Below are positions 17,830 to 26,210 of a DNA stretch of 64,000 nucleotides, piece after piece (position 1 is the stretch's first letter; each line of letters opens with the position of its first letter). The translations under genes and the position numbers were made by a program. Source of the DNA: Limnohabitans sp. WS1 (lineage in GTDB: Bacteria > Pseudomonadota > Gammaproteobacteria > Burkholderiales > Burkholderiaceae_C); the NCBI RefSeq assembly GCF_003063265.1, contig NZ_NERU01000005.1:176824-240823 (forward strand). The letters are read 5' to 3'. The notes under the pieces are model-generated. The model was given only the letters and a program-made list of their open reading frames with translations. It had not been told where the DNA came from and ran no database searches.

Positions 17830-18510
17830 TCAAGCCCAGTCTTCGCCCGCGTCCCAAGAGGCATCACCTGCATCCAATGCATCGTCTGCCGAAGCCTGTG
17901 GCGACACCAAGCCCGGCAAAGATTCCTCTTGGGCGTTGCTCAGTGGTGATGCGGTGTTGGACTCGGGCGAGGGCTTTTGGTGCCCCATGAGGCTTTGCAC
18001 CCCTTGAAACAACAAGCCACCCGCCACCACGCCCGCTGCGGTGGTGGCCACTTGGGCCATCATGCCGCCGCCCCAGGCGCTGGTGGAGGCCGGAGCGGGC
18101 ATGGCCGCTGGGCGTACCGCCGTGGGTGCGTGGGTGGCAAAACGGGACGTGGCGGCGTTGGCTGGGAAGGGCTGCACCGGTGTTTCTGGTCCACGCCCCC
18201 AAGCTTGGGCGCTCGACATCCACGACCCATTCGAGCTGGCAGTAGCGGCTGTTGCCTGGTTTTTTTGCAGCTGGGTCAACTCGTTCAACTGCTGGGCGCA
18301 TTGCGCTTCCAATTGCGCCATGCGGGTCTGTGCCGCATCCAACGCCATGCCCAAACCCATGGCCCGCTGCACCAGCAAATAAGGGGCGTCCGCTTGTGCA
18401 GCGATCGCTTCGCGGATCAGGCCGTCGGCCGTGGGGTCTTTGGGGTCGGCACGGGTCTGGCGCAAAGCGCTCAAAAACTGCTGCAACTGGTCACGTTCTG
18501 CGGCGTTCAT
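17830..18510 (-). CDS. DUF2076 domain-containing protein
   Basis: A 226-residue protein. The N-terminal 90 residues are helical and charged, with the DUF2076 pattern (MNAAERDQLQQFLSALRQT, DGLIREAIAAQADAPYLLVQ) and a coiled-coil-like segment (AQTRMAQLEAQCAQQLNELT). The middle is Pro/Ala-rich, then a short Gly/Ala hydrophobic segment (about 155-172) and an acidic tail. DUF2076 proteins are periplasmic ligand-binding/uncharacterised proteins. GAAAGG precedes the ATG. It converges with yegD, leaving about 30 bases between stops. Confidence 0.85.
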   Translation of the reverse strand: MNAAERDQLQQFLSALRQTRADPKDPTADGLIREAIAAQADAPYLLVQRAMGLGMALDAAQTRMAQLEAQCAQQLNELTQLQKNQATAATASSNGSWMSSAQAWGRGPETPVQPFPANAATSRFATHAPTAVRPAAMPAPASTSAWGGGMMAQVATTAAGVVAGGLLFQGVQSLMGHQKPSPESNTASPLSNAQEESLPGLVSPQASADDALDAGDASWDAGEDWA

Positions 18511-18619
18511 CAGGGAACCTTTCAGGCAATGAAGGGCTCATTATGGGCAAACACACGGCCAGTGAGTTGAGCGCTGGGCTCAAAGCCGCAGATTGAAAAT
18601 GACTCTCCTGACAGGCGTT

Positions 18620-18768
18620 GTGGGCCCCGCCCCCGGGGCGATGGGTGGTGGTCCGCAAGGCTTCATCGCGGCGAGGGCGCCGCTCCTACAATTTCTGTGG
18701 GAGCCCCGCCCTCGGGGCGATGGGTGGTGGTCTGCGAGGCTTCATCGCGGCGAGGGTGCCAATCCTAC
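18620..18768. repeat. Two GTAGGAGC-type palindromic units
   Basis: Two units of the same palindromic family as the 13.8-kb array, starting at 18620 and 18697. They are diverged (GCGGCGAGGG in place of GCGACGGGGG), so older or from a different subfamily. They lie between the DUF2076 gene and the MFS gene. A 12-base sequence ACATCATCGGGC follows at 18786 and recurs after the 52.8-kb cluster. Confidence 0.85.
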
Positions 18769-18864
18769 AAAAACTGTTCATGCAAACATCATCGGGCCGG
18801 ATTATCCGGTGCGCAGCTTCAAAGGCACAATGACCATCAACTGAAAAAATGAAGCGGAGACACC

Positions 18865-20061
18865 ATGAAAGAGACCCCCTATGCCTGGGTGGTGGTTTGG
18901 GCCACATTTGCTTGCCTGGCGCTGATTTTCGGGGTGTCGTATTCGTTTGCGGCGTTTTTTGAGTCGTTTGCGGCCGAGTTCTCGGCGCAGCGCGCCGATG
19001 TGTCCTGGATCTTTGGCCTCTCGGGCTTTGTTTACTTTGTGCTGGGCGCGGGCGGCGGCATGCTGGCCGACCGCTTTGGACCGCGCATCGTGTGCTCGGC
19101 GGGCATGGCCCTCATTGCGCTGGGCTTGCTGGCCACCAGCTGGGCCACGTCCTTGTTGGCGGTGTATGTGAGCTACGGCTTGTTGGTGGGCCTGGGCATC
19201 GCCTTGGTTTACACCCCGTCCATTGCCAGCGTGCAGCCCTGGTTCACCACCCGGCGCGGCTTGGCCGGGGGCATTGCCAGTTCGGGGGTGGGCGCGGGCA
19301 CTTTGCTGGTGCCGGTGCTGGTGGCCATGGCCATTGGCCCTATGCCCTGGCGCGAGGCCATGCAGCTGCTGGCCTTGGCGGTCTTGGTGCTGGGTTTGTT
19401 GGCGGCGGGTTTGCTGCGCCGCGCTCCTGCCGCACAGACGGCCCCCGGTGTGTCCCGTGCGGGGGGCTCGGCCTCCGGGCTGACTTTGCGCGAGACCTTG
19501 CGCAGCCCCACTTTTCGCTGGTTGTATTTGGCCACGGTGCTGGCCTCGCCGGTGATGTTCATTCCCTTTGCCCATGTGTCGGCCTCGGCGCGTGACCTGG
19601 GTTTGGGCGAAGCCTTTGCCGTGGGACTGGTGGGCCTGATTGGCGTGGGCAGTCTGGTCGGGCGCTTTGCCATTGGCCTCCTGGCCGACCGGCTGGGCCG
19701 GGCGCAGACGCTGGTGTTGATGCAACTGTCCATGGGTGCGTCGTATGTGCTGTGGGGCGCGGCGGGTGGGCAGGCCATGCTGGTGCTGTTTGCGCTGTGG
19801 TTCGGCCTGAGTTATGGCTCCATCGTGTCGCTCTTGCCCGCCATTTGCATGGATTATTTTGGGGGTCGGTCGGTGGCCAGTGTCGTGGGCACGCTCTACA
19901 GCGGCGCGGCCTTGGGCAACTTGCTGGGCCCGGTGCTGGCCGGGGCGGTGTTTGACCACAGCGGGCATTATCTGGGCGTGATGGCGGTGTGCGGCGTGCT
20001 GTCTCTGAGCGCCACTTGGGCCTCGCGGCAAATGAAGCTCAGCGGGCGGGCGCAGTATTGA
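18865..20061 (+). CDS. MFS transporter, oxalate/formate or monocarboxylate type
   Basis: A 398-residue carrier with about twelve hydrophobic segments. FFESFAAEFSAQRADVSWIF near the start, the loop motif GGMLADRFGPR between helices 2 and 3, and ASVQPWFTTRRGLAGGIASS resemble oxalate:formate antiporter-family and monocarboxylate transporters. The substrate is unknown. ATG at 18865 follows GCGGAGA. It is flanked on both sides by palindromic repeats and looks monocistronic. Confidence 0.88.
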   Translation: MKETPYAWVVVWATFACLALIFGVSYSFAAFFESFAAEFSAQRADVSWIFGLSGFVYFVLGAGGGMLADRFGPRIVCSAGMALIALGLLATSWATSLLAVYVSYGLLVGLGIALVYTPSIASVQPWFTTRRGLAGGIASSGVGAGTLLVPVLVAMAIGPMPWREAMQLLALAVLVLGLLAAGLLRRAPAAQTAPGVSRAGGSASGLTLRETLRSPTFRWLYLATVLASPVMFIPFAHVSASARDLGLGEAFAVGLVGLIGVGSLVGRFAIGLLADRLGRAQTLVLMQLSMGASYVLWGAAGGQAMLVLFALWFGLSYGSIVSLLPAICMDYFGGRSVASVVGTLYSGAALGNLLGPVLAGAVFDHSGHYLGVMAVCGVLSLSATWASRQMKLSGRAQY

Positions 20062-20085
20062 CGGTGTGAGCCCTATGAAGCAGAT

Positions 20086-20309
20086 GCGCCCCGAGGGCGG
20101 GGCTCCCACAAAATGCAGGGCATCCCCCTGTAGGAGCGACGCCCTCGTCGCGAAAAGCCGTGCAGACCCCCAACAATCGCCCCGAGGGCGGGGCTCCCAC
20201 AAAATGCAGGGCATCCCCCTGTAGGAGCGACGCCCTCGTCGCGATCACCCTCGCACACCACCCCATCGCGAAAAGCTTCGCAGATCACCCTTCACTTCAA
20301 ACTTCACAG
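20086..20309. repeat. GTAGGAGC-type palindromic units, inverted cluster
   Basis: The cluster is in the opposite orientation to that at 13.8 kb. It has a partial unit ending near 20110, a full unit at 20130-20200 and a further half unit from about 20221. It ends with TTCAAACTTCACAG at 20296-20309, the reverse complement of the 14-base leader found at 13697 and 52736, so leader and units were inverted together. The cluster occupies most of the gap between the MFS and CoA-binding genes. Confidence 0.8.
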
Positions 20310-20388
20310 GGTTTGATCCATAAAAAACACCCTGCAACACTTAAGCTTGAGGCTTCAACAGAAAAACGCTGAAGAAAACAAGGGCCCC

Positions 20389-20856
20389 ATGCACAACGAT
20401 TTGCACGCGCTGCGGCGCATCCTTAAAAGTTATCCCACCATCGCCGTGGTGGGCTTGTCGGCTGAATGGCACCGGCCCAGCTATTTCGCGGCCAAGTACA
20501 TGCAGTCGCACGGCTTCAAGATCGTGCCGGTCAACCCGCGCTATGCGGGCGGCGAGATCCTCGGTGAAACCTGTTACGCCAGCCTGAACGACATCCCTTT
20601 TCAAGTGGACATGGTCGATGTGTTTCGCCGCGCCGAAGACGTGCTGCCGATTGCCGAGCAGGCGGTGCAGATCGGCGCACGCTGCCTGTGGCAGCAGCTG
20701 GGCGTGGCCAACCCTGAGGCCGATGCCCTGGCCCGGCAGGCGGGTTTGGATTCGGTGAGCAACCGCTGCGTGAAGATCGAACACGCCCGGCTGTTCGGCG
20801 GCCTGAACTGGGTGGGCGTGAACACCGGCATCATTTCGGCGCGGCGGCTGGTGTGA
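20389..20856 (+). CDS. CoA-binding (Rossmann-fold) protein
   Basis: A 155-residue protein of the CoA-binding domain family (YccU-like). The nucleotide-binding start LKSYPTIAVVGLSAEWHRPS, then GFKIVPVNPRYAGGEILGE and WQQLGVANPEADALARQAG are typical. Members bind CoA, but a catalytic role is not established. The ATG at 20389 is preferred to an in-frame start at 20347, because homologues begin near MHNDLHALRRIL. Confidence 0.88.
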   Translation: MHNDLHALRRILKSYPTIAVVGLSAEWHRPSYFAAKYMQSHGFKIVPVNPRYAGGEILGETCYASLNDIPFQVDMVDVFRRAEDVLPIAEQAVQIGARCLWQQLGVANPEADALARQAGLDSVSNRCVKIEHARLFGGLNWVGVNTGIISARRLV

Positions 20857-20907
20857 GGGCTTCTCATTGATCAGGCCAGATGTTTGCATCTTTTGCACCG
20901 CGACCCC

Positions 20908-20981
20908 GTAGGTCGGTAGCTTTAGCTCCGACAGTGCTGGTTGGTCGCGGGCACTTGTCGGGGCTAAAGCCGCCGACCTAC
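20908..20981. repeat. GTAGGTCGG-type palindromic repeat, copy 2
   Basis: A 74-bp inverted repeat starting GTAGGTCGGTAGCTTTAGCT and ending GGCTAAAGCCGCCGACCTAC, related to the copy at 6170. It follows the CoA-binding gene and precedes metY. The rest of the gap to 21069 shows no SAM-riboswitch-like structure. Confidence 0.85.
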
Positions 20982-21069
20982 AAAATCATTGACCATTGAA
21001 CTCTTGACAGGGCCGGATCAATAGTTCTGCTCTTGCCATTTTTGAACCCTCTTTTTCCACCCGAACACC

Positions 21070-22353
21070 ATGACCGACCGCCAATTTCACCCCGAAACCC
21101 TGGCCATCCACGCCGGGCAAATCCCCGATGCAGCCACCGGCGCACGCGCCTTGCCCATCTACCAAACCAGCAGCTTTGTGTTTGACAGCGCCGAACATGC
21201 GGCCTCGCTCTTTAACTTGCAGACCTTTGGCAATGTGTATTCGCGCCTGAGCAACCCCACGGTGGCGGTCCTCGAAGAGCGTGTGGCCGCGCTCGAAGGC
21301 GGGCGTGCTGCCGTGGCCAGTGCCTCGGGCATGGCGGCCGAAACCATGGCGCTCATGACCATCTTGCAGTCGGGCGACCATGTGGTGGCGGCCGGGGCTT
21401 TGTATGGCGGCTCGGTCACGCTGCTGGCCGTGAGTCTGGCCAAGTTCGGTATCGAGACCACTTTTGTCGATGCGACAAAGCCTGAGGCTTTTGCCGCTGC
21501 CATGCGCCCCAACACCCGGGCGGTGTATGCCGAAAGCTTGGGCAACCCGAGCATGGTGGTGCTTGACATCGCCGCCGTGGCCGAGGTGGCCCATGCGCAC
21601 GGCGTGCCGCTCATCATCGACAACACCGTGCCCAGCCCGCTGCTGTGCAACCCGCTGGCGCTGGGGGCCGACATCGTGGTGCATTCGGCCACCAAATACC
21701 TGGCGGGGCACGGCACCACCTTGGGTGGCGTGGTGGTGGAGGGCGGCAAATTTCCTTGGGACAACGGCAAGTTCCCCGGCATGACCGAGCCGTCCCAGGG
21801 CTACCACGGCGTGAAGTTTTACGAGACCTTTGGCGACTTTGGCTTTTCCATGCGCTGCCGCATGGAAAGCCTGCGCGTGTTTGGCGCATCGCTCAGCCCC
21901 ACGAGCGCCTGGCAAATTCTGCAAGGCGTCGAAACCCTGCCGTTGCGCATGCAAAAGCACTGTGACAACGCGCTGGGTGTGGCGAAGTTTTTGCAGGCCG
22001 ATGCGCGTGTGGCTTGGGTCAACTATCCCGGCCTGCCCGACCACCCGCAACACGCCCTGATGCAGCGCCAGATGCGTGGCGCGTCAGGCTTGCTGTCTTT
22101 TGGCGTGAAAGGCGGCCTGGCCCAGGGCGTGACCTTCATCGAGTCGGCCCAATTCATGAGCCACCTGGTGAATATCGGTGACACCCGCACCCTGATCAGC
22201 CACCCGGCCAGCACCACGCACCGCCAGCTCGACGACGCCCAGCAACTGGCCGCGGGCGTGCCGCCCGACATGGTGCGCATCTCGGTGGGCCTGGAAAATC
22301 TGGACGACATCCTGTGGGACATCGACCAGGCGCTGGACAAGGCCAGCCGATGA
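21070..22353 (+). CDS. metY: O-acetylhomoserine aminocarboxypropyltransferase
   Basis: A 427-residue PLP enzyme of the Cys/Met metabolism family that forms homocysteine from O-acetylhomoserine and sulfide. The opening FHPETLAIHAGQIPDAATGA, the VYSRLSNPTVAVLEERVAAL segment and the PLP-lysine motif SATKYLAGHGTTLGG are diagnostic, and length matches MetY rather than the shorter MetB/MetZ. It is probably a single-gene unit between two palindromic repeats. Confidence 0.94.
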   Translation: MTDRQFHPETLAIHAGQIPDAATGARALPIYQTSSFVFDSAEHAASLFNLQTFGNVYSRLSNPTVAVLEERVAALEGGRAAVASASGMAAETMALMTILQSGDHVVAAGALYGGSVTLLAVSLAKFGIETTFVDATKPEAFAAAMRPNTRAVYAESLGNPSMVVLDIAAVAEVAHAHGVPLIIDNTVPSPLLCNPLALGADIVVHSATKYLAGHGTTLGGVVVEGGKFPWDNGKFPGMTEPSQGYHGVKFYETFGDFGFSMRCRMESLRVFGASLSPTSAWQILQGVETLPLRMQKHCDNALGVAKFLQADARVAWVNYPGLPDHPQHALMQRQMRGASGLLSFGVKGGLAQGVTFIESAQFMSHLVNIGDTRTLISHPASTTHRQLDDAQQLAAGVPPDMVRISVGLENLDDILWDIDQALDKASR

Positions 22354-22371
22354 AAACACAGGAGTCTTCTT

Positions 22372-22475
22372 GTAGGTCGGCACCTTCAGGTCCGACATGA
22401 CGCGTGGTGCACCGTTGCCGTTTGCAATGTCGCTTCGCGAAAAAATAGCTGTCGGACCATAAAGGCCCGACCTAC
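22372..22475. repeat. GTAGGTCGG-type palindromic repeat, copy 3
   Basis: A 104-bp diverged inverted repeat (GTAGGTCGGCACCTTCAGGT at the left, GGACCATAAAGGCCCGACCTAC-like right arm) with a longer centre than the other two copies. It lies just after metY and could also serve as a bidirectional terminator between metY and the convergent DMT gene. Confidence 0.75.
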
Positions 22476-22513
22476 GGGGATATCGGCCAGCAAAGGCCTG
22501 ATGGGGGCGGTCA

Positions 22514-23392
22514 TCAACGCGCCAGCAAGGCTTGTTTGCGCCTGCGCTCGGCCTGCAGCAGCCCCAAGCCAGCGGCCACCACCAGCGCAATGCCGCACCA
22601 GGCCAGCGGGTTGGGCACATCGCCCCACATCCAATATCCCAGCACCAAGGCCATCAGCAAGCCGCTGTAGCGGAAAGGCCCGATCACGCTCATGTCGCCC
22701 AGCCGCATGCTGAGTGTGAGCAGGTGGTAACCCGCCGCCAGGCACAGCGACGCGCCGAACAGCAGCCACAGGTGCTGCGTGGCCATGGGTTTCCAGGGCT
22801 CAAACAGGCTCCACATGCCCGACAGCAGCATCACCATGGTGGAGGTAGACAAGGTGATCAGCAGCGAAGGCACTTGGGCAGGCACCAAACGCGTCATGAA
22901 ATCTCGCCCCGCATGCAGCACCGCCGCAAACAGGCACAACAAGGCATAGGCATTGAAGTCGCCCACGCGTGGCTGCACCACCAACAACACACCGGCAAAA
23001 CCCAGCACGATCAAGCCCCAGCGGCCCAGGCTCACCCGTTCATGCAAAAAGAACACCGCCATCAGGGTCAGGAACAAGGGGCCTGCCAGGTTGATCGCGG
23101 TGGCGTTGCCCAGCGGCAAGTGAAACACCGCCGTAAGGTAAGTGAAGGACGCCAGGCTGTCGAGCACGGCGCGGGCAGGCACCGAGCGCGTGAGCACTGT
23201 GCGCCACTGCCGCAGCTGACCCATCCCACCTGCCAGTGCCAGCAGCAGTGCCGTGGTCATCACGCCGCGTACAAAAATCAGCTGCGGCGTGGACAGGTCG
23301 GCGCTGACCCATTTGACCAAGGCGTCGTTGACCACAAAAAACACCATCGCCCCGGTCATGGTGACGATGCCACGGCGGTTGTGTTGGCTCAT
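22514..23392 (-). CDS. DMT-superfamily transporter (EamA)
   Basis: A 292-residue membrane protein with about ten hydrophobic helices in two EamA repeats (GAMVFFVVNDALVKWVS at the start, PLFLTLMAVFFLHERVSLGR in the first repeat). The C-terminus is basic. EamA proteins export or import small metabolites; the substrate is unknown. Its ATG overlaps the stop of the upstream dehalogenase-like gene (ATGA), which suggests the two act together, for example to export a product. Confidence 0.88.
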   Translation of the reverse strand: MSQHNRRGIVTMTGAMVFFVVNDALVKWVSADLSTPQLIFVRGVMTTALLLALAGGMGQLRQWRTVLTRSVPARAVLDSLASFTYLTAVFHLPLGNATAINLAGPLFLTLMAVFFLHERVSLGRWGLIVLGFAGVLLVVQPRVGDFNAYALLCLFAAVLHAGRDFMTRLVPAQVPSLLITLSTSTMVMLLSGMWSLFEPWKPMATQHLWLLFGASLCLAAGYHLLTLSMRLGDMSVIGPFRYSGLLMALVLGYWMWGDVPNPLAWCGIALVVAAGLGLLQAERRRKQALLAR

Positions 23393-24300
23393 GCTGGCAA
23401 CCCTTGCAAAAATGGCAAAGCTTGGGCCAGCAGGGCGTCAGGCGCTTCTTCGGCGATGTAATGACCGCAGGGCAGCGCCTGGCCCGTGACCTGGGTGGCC
23501 ACTTTTTGCCATTCCTTGAGCGGCTCAAAACAGCGCTGCACCACGCCTTGAGCGCCCCACAGCACTTGCAACGGCATCTCCAGCTTCCTGCCTTGGGCGA
23601 TGTCCTCCCGGTCGTGCTCTAGGTCAATGCCTGCCGAGGCCCGGTAGTCTTCACACAGGCCATGCGCTGCGCCCGGCAGAGCCAGGCAGCGCTGGTATTC
23701 GGCCAGCGCCCGAGGGTCAAACGGGGCCAGTCCGGCGCTGCGGTTGCCCATGACATCGGTCACATAGGCGGCCGGGTTGGCCTGGATCAGGCGTTCGGGC
23801 AGGGGTTGTGGCTGGATCAAAAAGAACCAGTGCCAATAGGCACGGGCAAAGGCCTCGGTGGTTTGCGCGTACATGGCCAGGGTGGGGGCGATGTCGAGCA
23901 GGGCCATGCGGCTGACTGCATCCCCATGGTCCATGGCCAGGCGGTGCGCCACGCGAGCCCCCCGGTCGTGGGCCAGCACCACAAAGCGCGCAAAACCCAG
24001 CTGCTGCATCAAGCGCACTTGGTCTTGCGCCATGCTGCGTTTGGCGTAAGCCGCGTGGTCCGGCCCGCCTTTGGGCTTGGACGAATCGCCATAGCCGCGC
24101 AAGTCGGCGGCCACCACCGTGAAATGCTGGGCCAGCGTGGGGGCGACTTTGTGCCAGATGGCCAGGGTTTGGGGGTGGCCGTGCAAAAGCAACAAGCCGG
24201 GACCTTGTCCGCCCACCATGGCCGAAATCGAGATGCCGGGGCTGACCTCCAGCAGGTGGTGGGCAAAACCGGGAAACAAAGGCAAGGCAGGGTGGTTCAT
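23389..24300 (-). CDS. Alpha/beta hydrolase, haloacetate (fluoroacetate) dehalogenase-like
   Basis: A 303-residue alpha/beta hydrolase that would replace a halogen on a haloacetate by hydroxyl. All residues needed by the characterised fluoroacetate dehalogenase (from Rhodopseudomonas palustris; recalled, not aligned) appear to be present: nucleophile D112 in [11 protein letters not shown]136 in LLDIAPT, the halide pocket H157-W158 in [10 protein letters not shown] and Y219 in CEDYRASA, and base H280 in CGHYIAEE. It has no signal peptide. ATG at 24300 is chosen over an upstream TTG. It is translationally coupled to the DMT transporter. An epoxide or ester hydrolase function is less likely. Confidence 0.85.
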   Translation of the reverse strand: MNHPALPLFPGFAHHLLEVSPGISISAMVGGQGPGLLLLHGHPQTLAIWHKVAPTLAQHFTVVAADLRGYGDSSKPKGGPDHAAYAKRSMAQDQVRLMQQLGFARFVVLAHDRGARVAHRLAMDHGDAVSRMALLDIAPTLAMYAQTTEAFARAYWHWFFLIQPQPLPERLIQANPAAYVTDVMGNRSAGLAPFDPRALAEYQRCLALPGAAHGLCEDYRASAGIDLEHDREDIAQGRKLEMPLQVLWGAQGVVQRCFEPLKEWQKVATQVTGQALPCGHYIAEEAPDALLAQALPFLQGLPA

Positions 24301-24495
24301 GGGCAAATCGGGGCTTCGGACACCGCCATGCTGAAGCCCTGCCGAATGGCGCGCTCGACCAGCGGAGTGTCAGACTGGCCATTATTGGGCCGCAGCGCGC
24401 CAGTGCCTGTGACCTGCGAGACCCGCCGCCGGTCAGTGAATCAGGCAGGCCAGCGCTTAAACTCCCCGCTTTCATCCCAAGACAAGGAAGACCCT

Positions 24496-25209
24496 ATGGG
24501 CGCGCAGTGGAAAGCAAAAGGCAAGGCACAGGCAGCTGATGCCAGAGGCAAATTGTTTGGCCGTTTGGCCAAGGACATCATGATTGCGGCCCGCAACGGC
24601 GCCGACCCGGCGGCCAACTCGCGCCTGCGCCTGGTGGTGGAGCAAGCCCGCAAAGTCTCCATGCCCAAGGAAACGCTGGAACGCGCCATCAAAAAGGGCG
24701 CAGGCCTGCTGGGCGATGCCGTGAGCTTTGACCGCGTGATTTACGAAGGTTTTGCCCCACACCAGGTGCCCGTCATGATCGAGGTGCTGACCGACAACGT
24801 GAACCGCAGCGCGTCAGAAATGCGCGTGCTGTTCCGCAAGGGCCAACAAGGCACCTCGGGCTCTGTCTCGTGGGACTTTGACCATGTCGGTTTCATCGAA
24901 GCCGAACCTGCCCAAGCCGGTGCCGATGCTGAACTGGCCGCCATTGAAGCCGGTGCACAAGACTTTGAGCCGGCCGACGAAGACGGCGTGACGGTGTTCA
25001 TCACCGAAGCCACCGACCTGGACCTGGTCAGCCGCGCCCTGCCCGAACACGGCTTCACCGTGGTGTCGGCCAAGCTGGGTTACAAGCCCAAAAACCCGGT
25101 GGACCCCGCCAACCTGAGCGCCGAGCAACTGGAAGAAGTCGAAGCCTTTTTGGGCGCGATCGACAACAACGACGACGTGCAAAACGTGTTTGTCGGCTTG
25201 GCAGGCTAA
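24496..25209 (+). CDS. YebC/PmpR family regulatory protein
   Basis: A 237-residue protein of the YebC family, known as a DNA-binding regulator and, in more recent work, a translation factor helping ribosomes on proline-rich stretches. The start [20 protein letters not shown] and [20 protein letters not shown] are characteristic, as is the acidic end [15 protein letters not shown]. The N-terminus is of the variant kind closer to YeeN than to canonical YebC (MAGHSKW). ATG at 24496 has AAGGAAG upstream, although an open frame extends far to the left. It ends in a strong terminator. Confidence 0.92.
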   Translation: MGAQWKAKGKAQAADARGKLFGRLAKDIMIAARNGADPAANSRLRLVVEQARKVSMPKETLERAIKKGAGLLGDAVSFDRVIYEGFAPHQVPVMIEVLTDNVNRSASEMRVLFRKGQQGTSGSVSWDFDHVGFIEAEPAQAGADAELAAIEAGAQDFEPADEDGVTVFITEATDLDLVSRALPEHGFTVVSAKLGYKPKNPVDPANLSAEQLEEVEAFLGAIDNNDDVQNVFVGLAG

Positions 25210-25229
25210 AAGTTCAAAGCTTTAAACAA

Positions 25230-25262
25230 GGGCCTGACGGGACGTTCCCGTCAGGCCCTTTT
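25230..25262 (+). terminator. Rho-independent terminator after yebC
   Basis: A perfect GC-rich hairpin (GGGCCTGACGGGA, loop CGT, TCCCGTCAGGCCC) is followed by TTTT, starting 20 bases after the yebC stop. This is the clearest intrinsic terminator in the window. Confidence 0.93.
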
Positions 25263-25342
25263 GCATGGGCGCAGGACCTCCGCACCCCTCAAATTGGTGC
25301 GCACCGACGCACCAAGCAAGGGAAATCCATGAGCCACAAGTG

Positions 25343-25383
25343 ATTTGTGCACACCTATGATGCACAAATCTTGCATACAAGAT
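25343..25383. promoter_or_regulatory. Two palindromes, candidate GntR operators
   Basis: Upstream of the GntR gene are two perfect inverted repeats that touch each other. ATTTGTGCA and TGCACAAAT (25343-25369) are separated by nine bases. ATCTTGCATACAAGAT (25368-25383) resembles the TTGTATACAA-type sites bound by FCD-class GntR proteins. Their position 56-97 bases ahead of the start codon fits autoregulation of the GntR-ABC operon. The remainder of this gap holds nothing else recognised. Confidence 0.6.
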
Positions 25384-25439
25384 GTCAAAACAAGTGGCAC
25401 GGTATTCGCTAGAGATTCAGTCAAAGGAATCCCCCACCT

Positions 25440-26210
25440 GTGAACTCCAAAGACATTGCCGACCGGATCGTGCAAGCGATCCTGGCCCAAAAGCTGATGC
25501 CCGGCACACGCCTGGGCGAGCAGGCTTTGTCCATGCTGTTTGACTGCAGCCGCACCTTGGTGCGCGAAGCGTTGATGCAACTGGCCGCGCGTGGCATTGT
25601 GCAGGTCAGCTCGCGCCGGGGCTGGTTTGTGGTGCAACCGTCCAAAAGCGAAGCCCGCGAGGCCTTTGAAGCCCGCAGGGTGATCGAAACCGGTCTGATC
25701 CGCAGCGCAGGCGCGATGGACAAGACCACGCTCAAGCGCCTGAAGCAACACATCCAGCAAGAAAAAACCGCGCTCCAACAAGACGATGTGGGCCGTCGCA
25801 GCTTTTTGTTGGGCGATTTTCATGTGTGCCTGGCCGAGTGTCTGGGCAACCAATTGCTGGCCGACACGCTGCGCGACTTCACGGCCCGCACCACCCTGAT
25901 CGCCATGCTTTACCAGTCCAGCCACGACGCGGTGAAGTCCTGCCAGGAACACATTGAGATCGTGCAGGCGCTGGAGCGCGGCGACAAGGAAAGCGCCGAG
26001 CGGCTCATGGCCGAACACATTGGTCAGGTGCAATCGGCGCTGCAAATCAACGCCTCCCCCGCAGACCCGCTGGCCGAATTGCGGCTGGCTCTGGCCCCCA
26101 TGAGCACGCCGATGGCGGTCAAGAAAACCCGCTCGCGGTCACCACGTACAGCTTCACTTGACGCCTCGTCTTCCAACTCACCTTCCACTTACCTAGGAGC
26201 CTTGTTATGA
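25440..26210 (+). CDS. GntR-family regulator (FCD domain)
   Basis: A 256-residue regulator with an N-terminal winged helix (IADRIVQAILAQKLMPGTRL, then SRTLVREALMQLAARGIVQV) and a C-terminal helical FCD effector domain. The FCD metal-site region shows DFHVCLAECLGN and CQEHIEIVQALERGD. It has a Ser/Thr-rich tail of about 35 residues. The start is GTG at 25440. Its stop overlaps the ATG of the binding-protein gene, so it is the first gene of the transporter operon and probably represses it. Confidence 0.92.
   Translation: MNSKDIADRIVQAILAQKLMPGTRLGEQALSMLFDCSRTLVREALMQLAARGIVQVSSRRGWFVVQPSKSEAREAFEARRVIETGLIRSAGAMDKTTLKRLKQHIQQEKTALQQDDVGRRSFLLGDFHVCLAECLGNQLLADTLRDFTARTTLIAMLYQSSHDAVKSCQEHIEIVQALERGDKESAERLMAEHIGQVQSALQINASPADPLAELRLALAPMSTPMAVKKTRSRSPRTASLDASSSNSPSTYLGALL

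Noticed and set aside
18802..20214. A 470-codon minus-strand frame opposite the MFS gene
   Set aside because: Its Gln/His/Arg-rich composition is typical of antisense of a GC-rich membrane-protein gene. It also crosses palindromic repeats.
20982..21069. SAM-type riboswitch before metY
   Set aside because: The leader is under 90 bases, shows no conserved riboswitch core or terminator, and follows a palindromic repeat.
23662..24495. N-terminal extension of yebC by about 278 residues
   Set aside because: The open frame runs antisense through the dehalogenase-like gene. The YebC family begins at the ATG at 24496, which has its own ribosome site.
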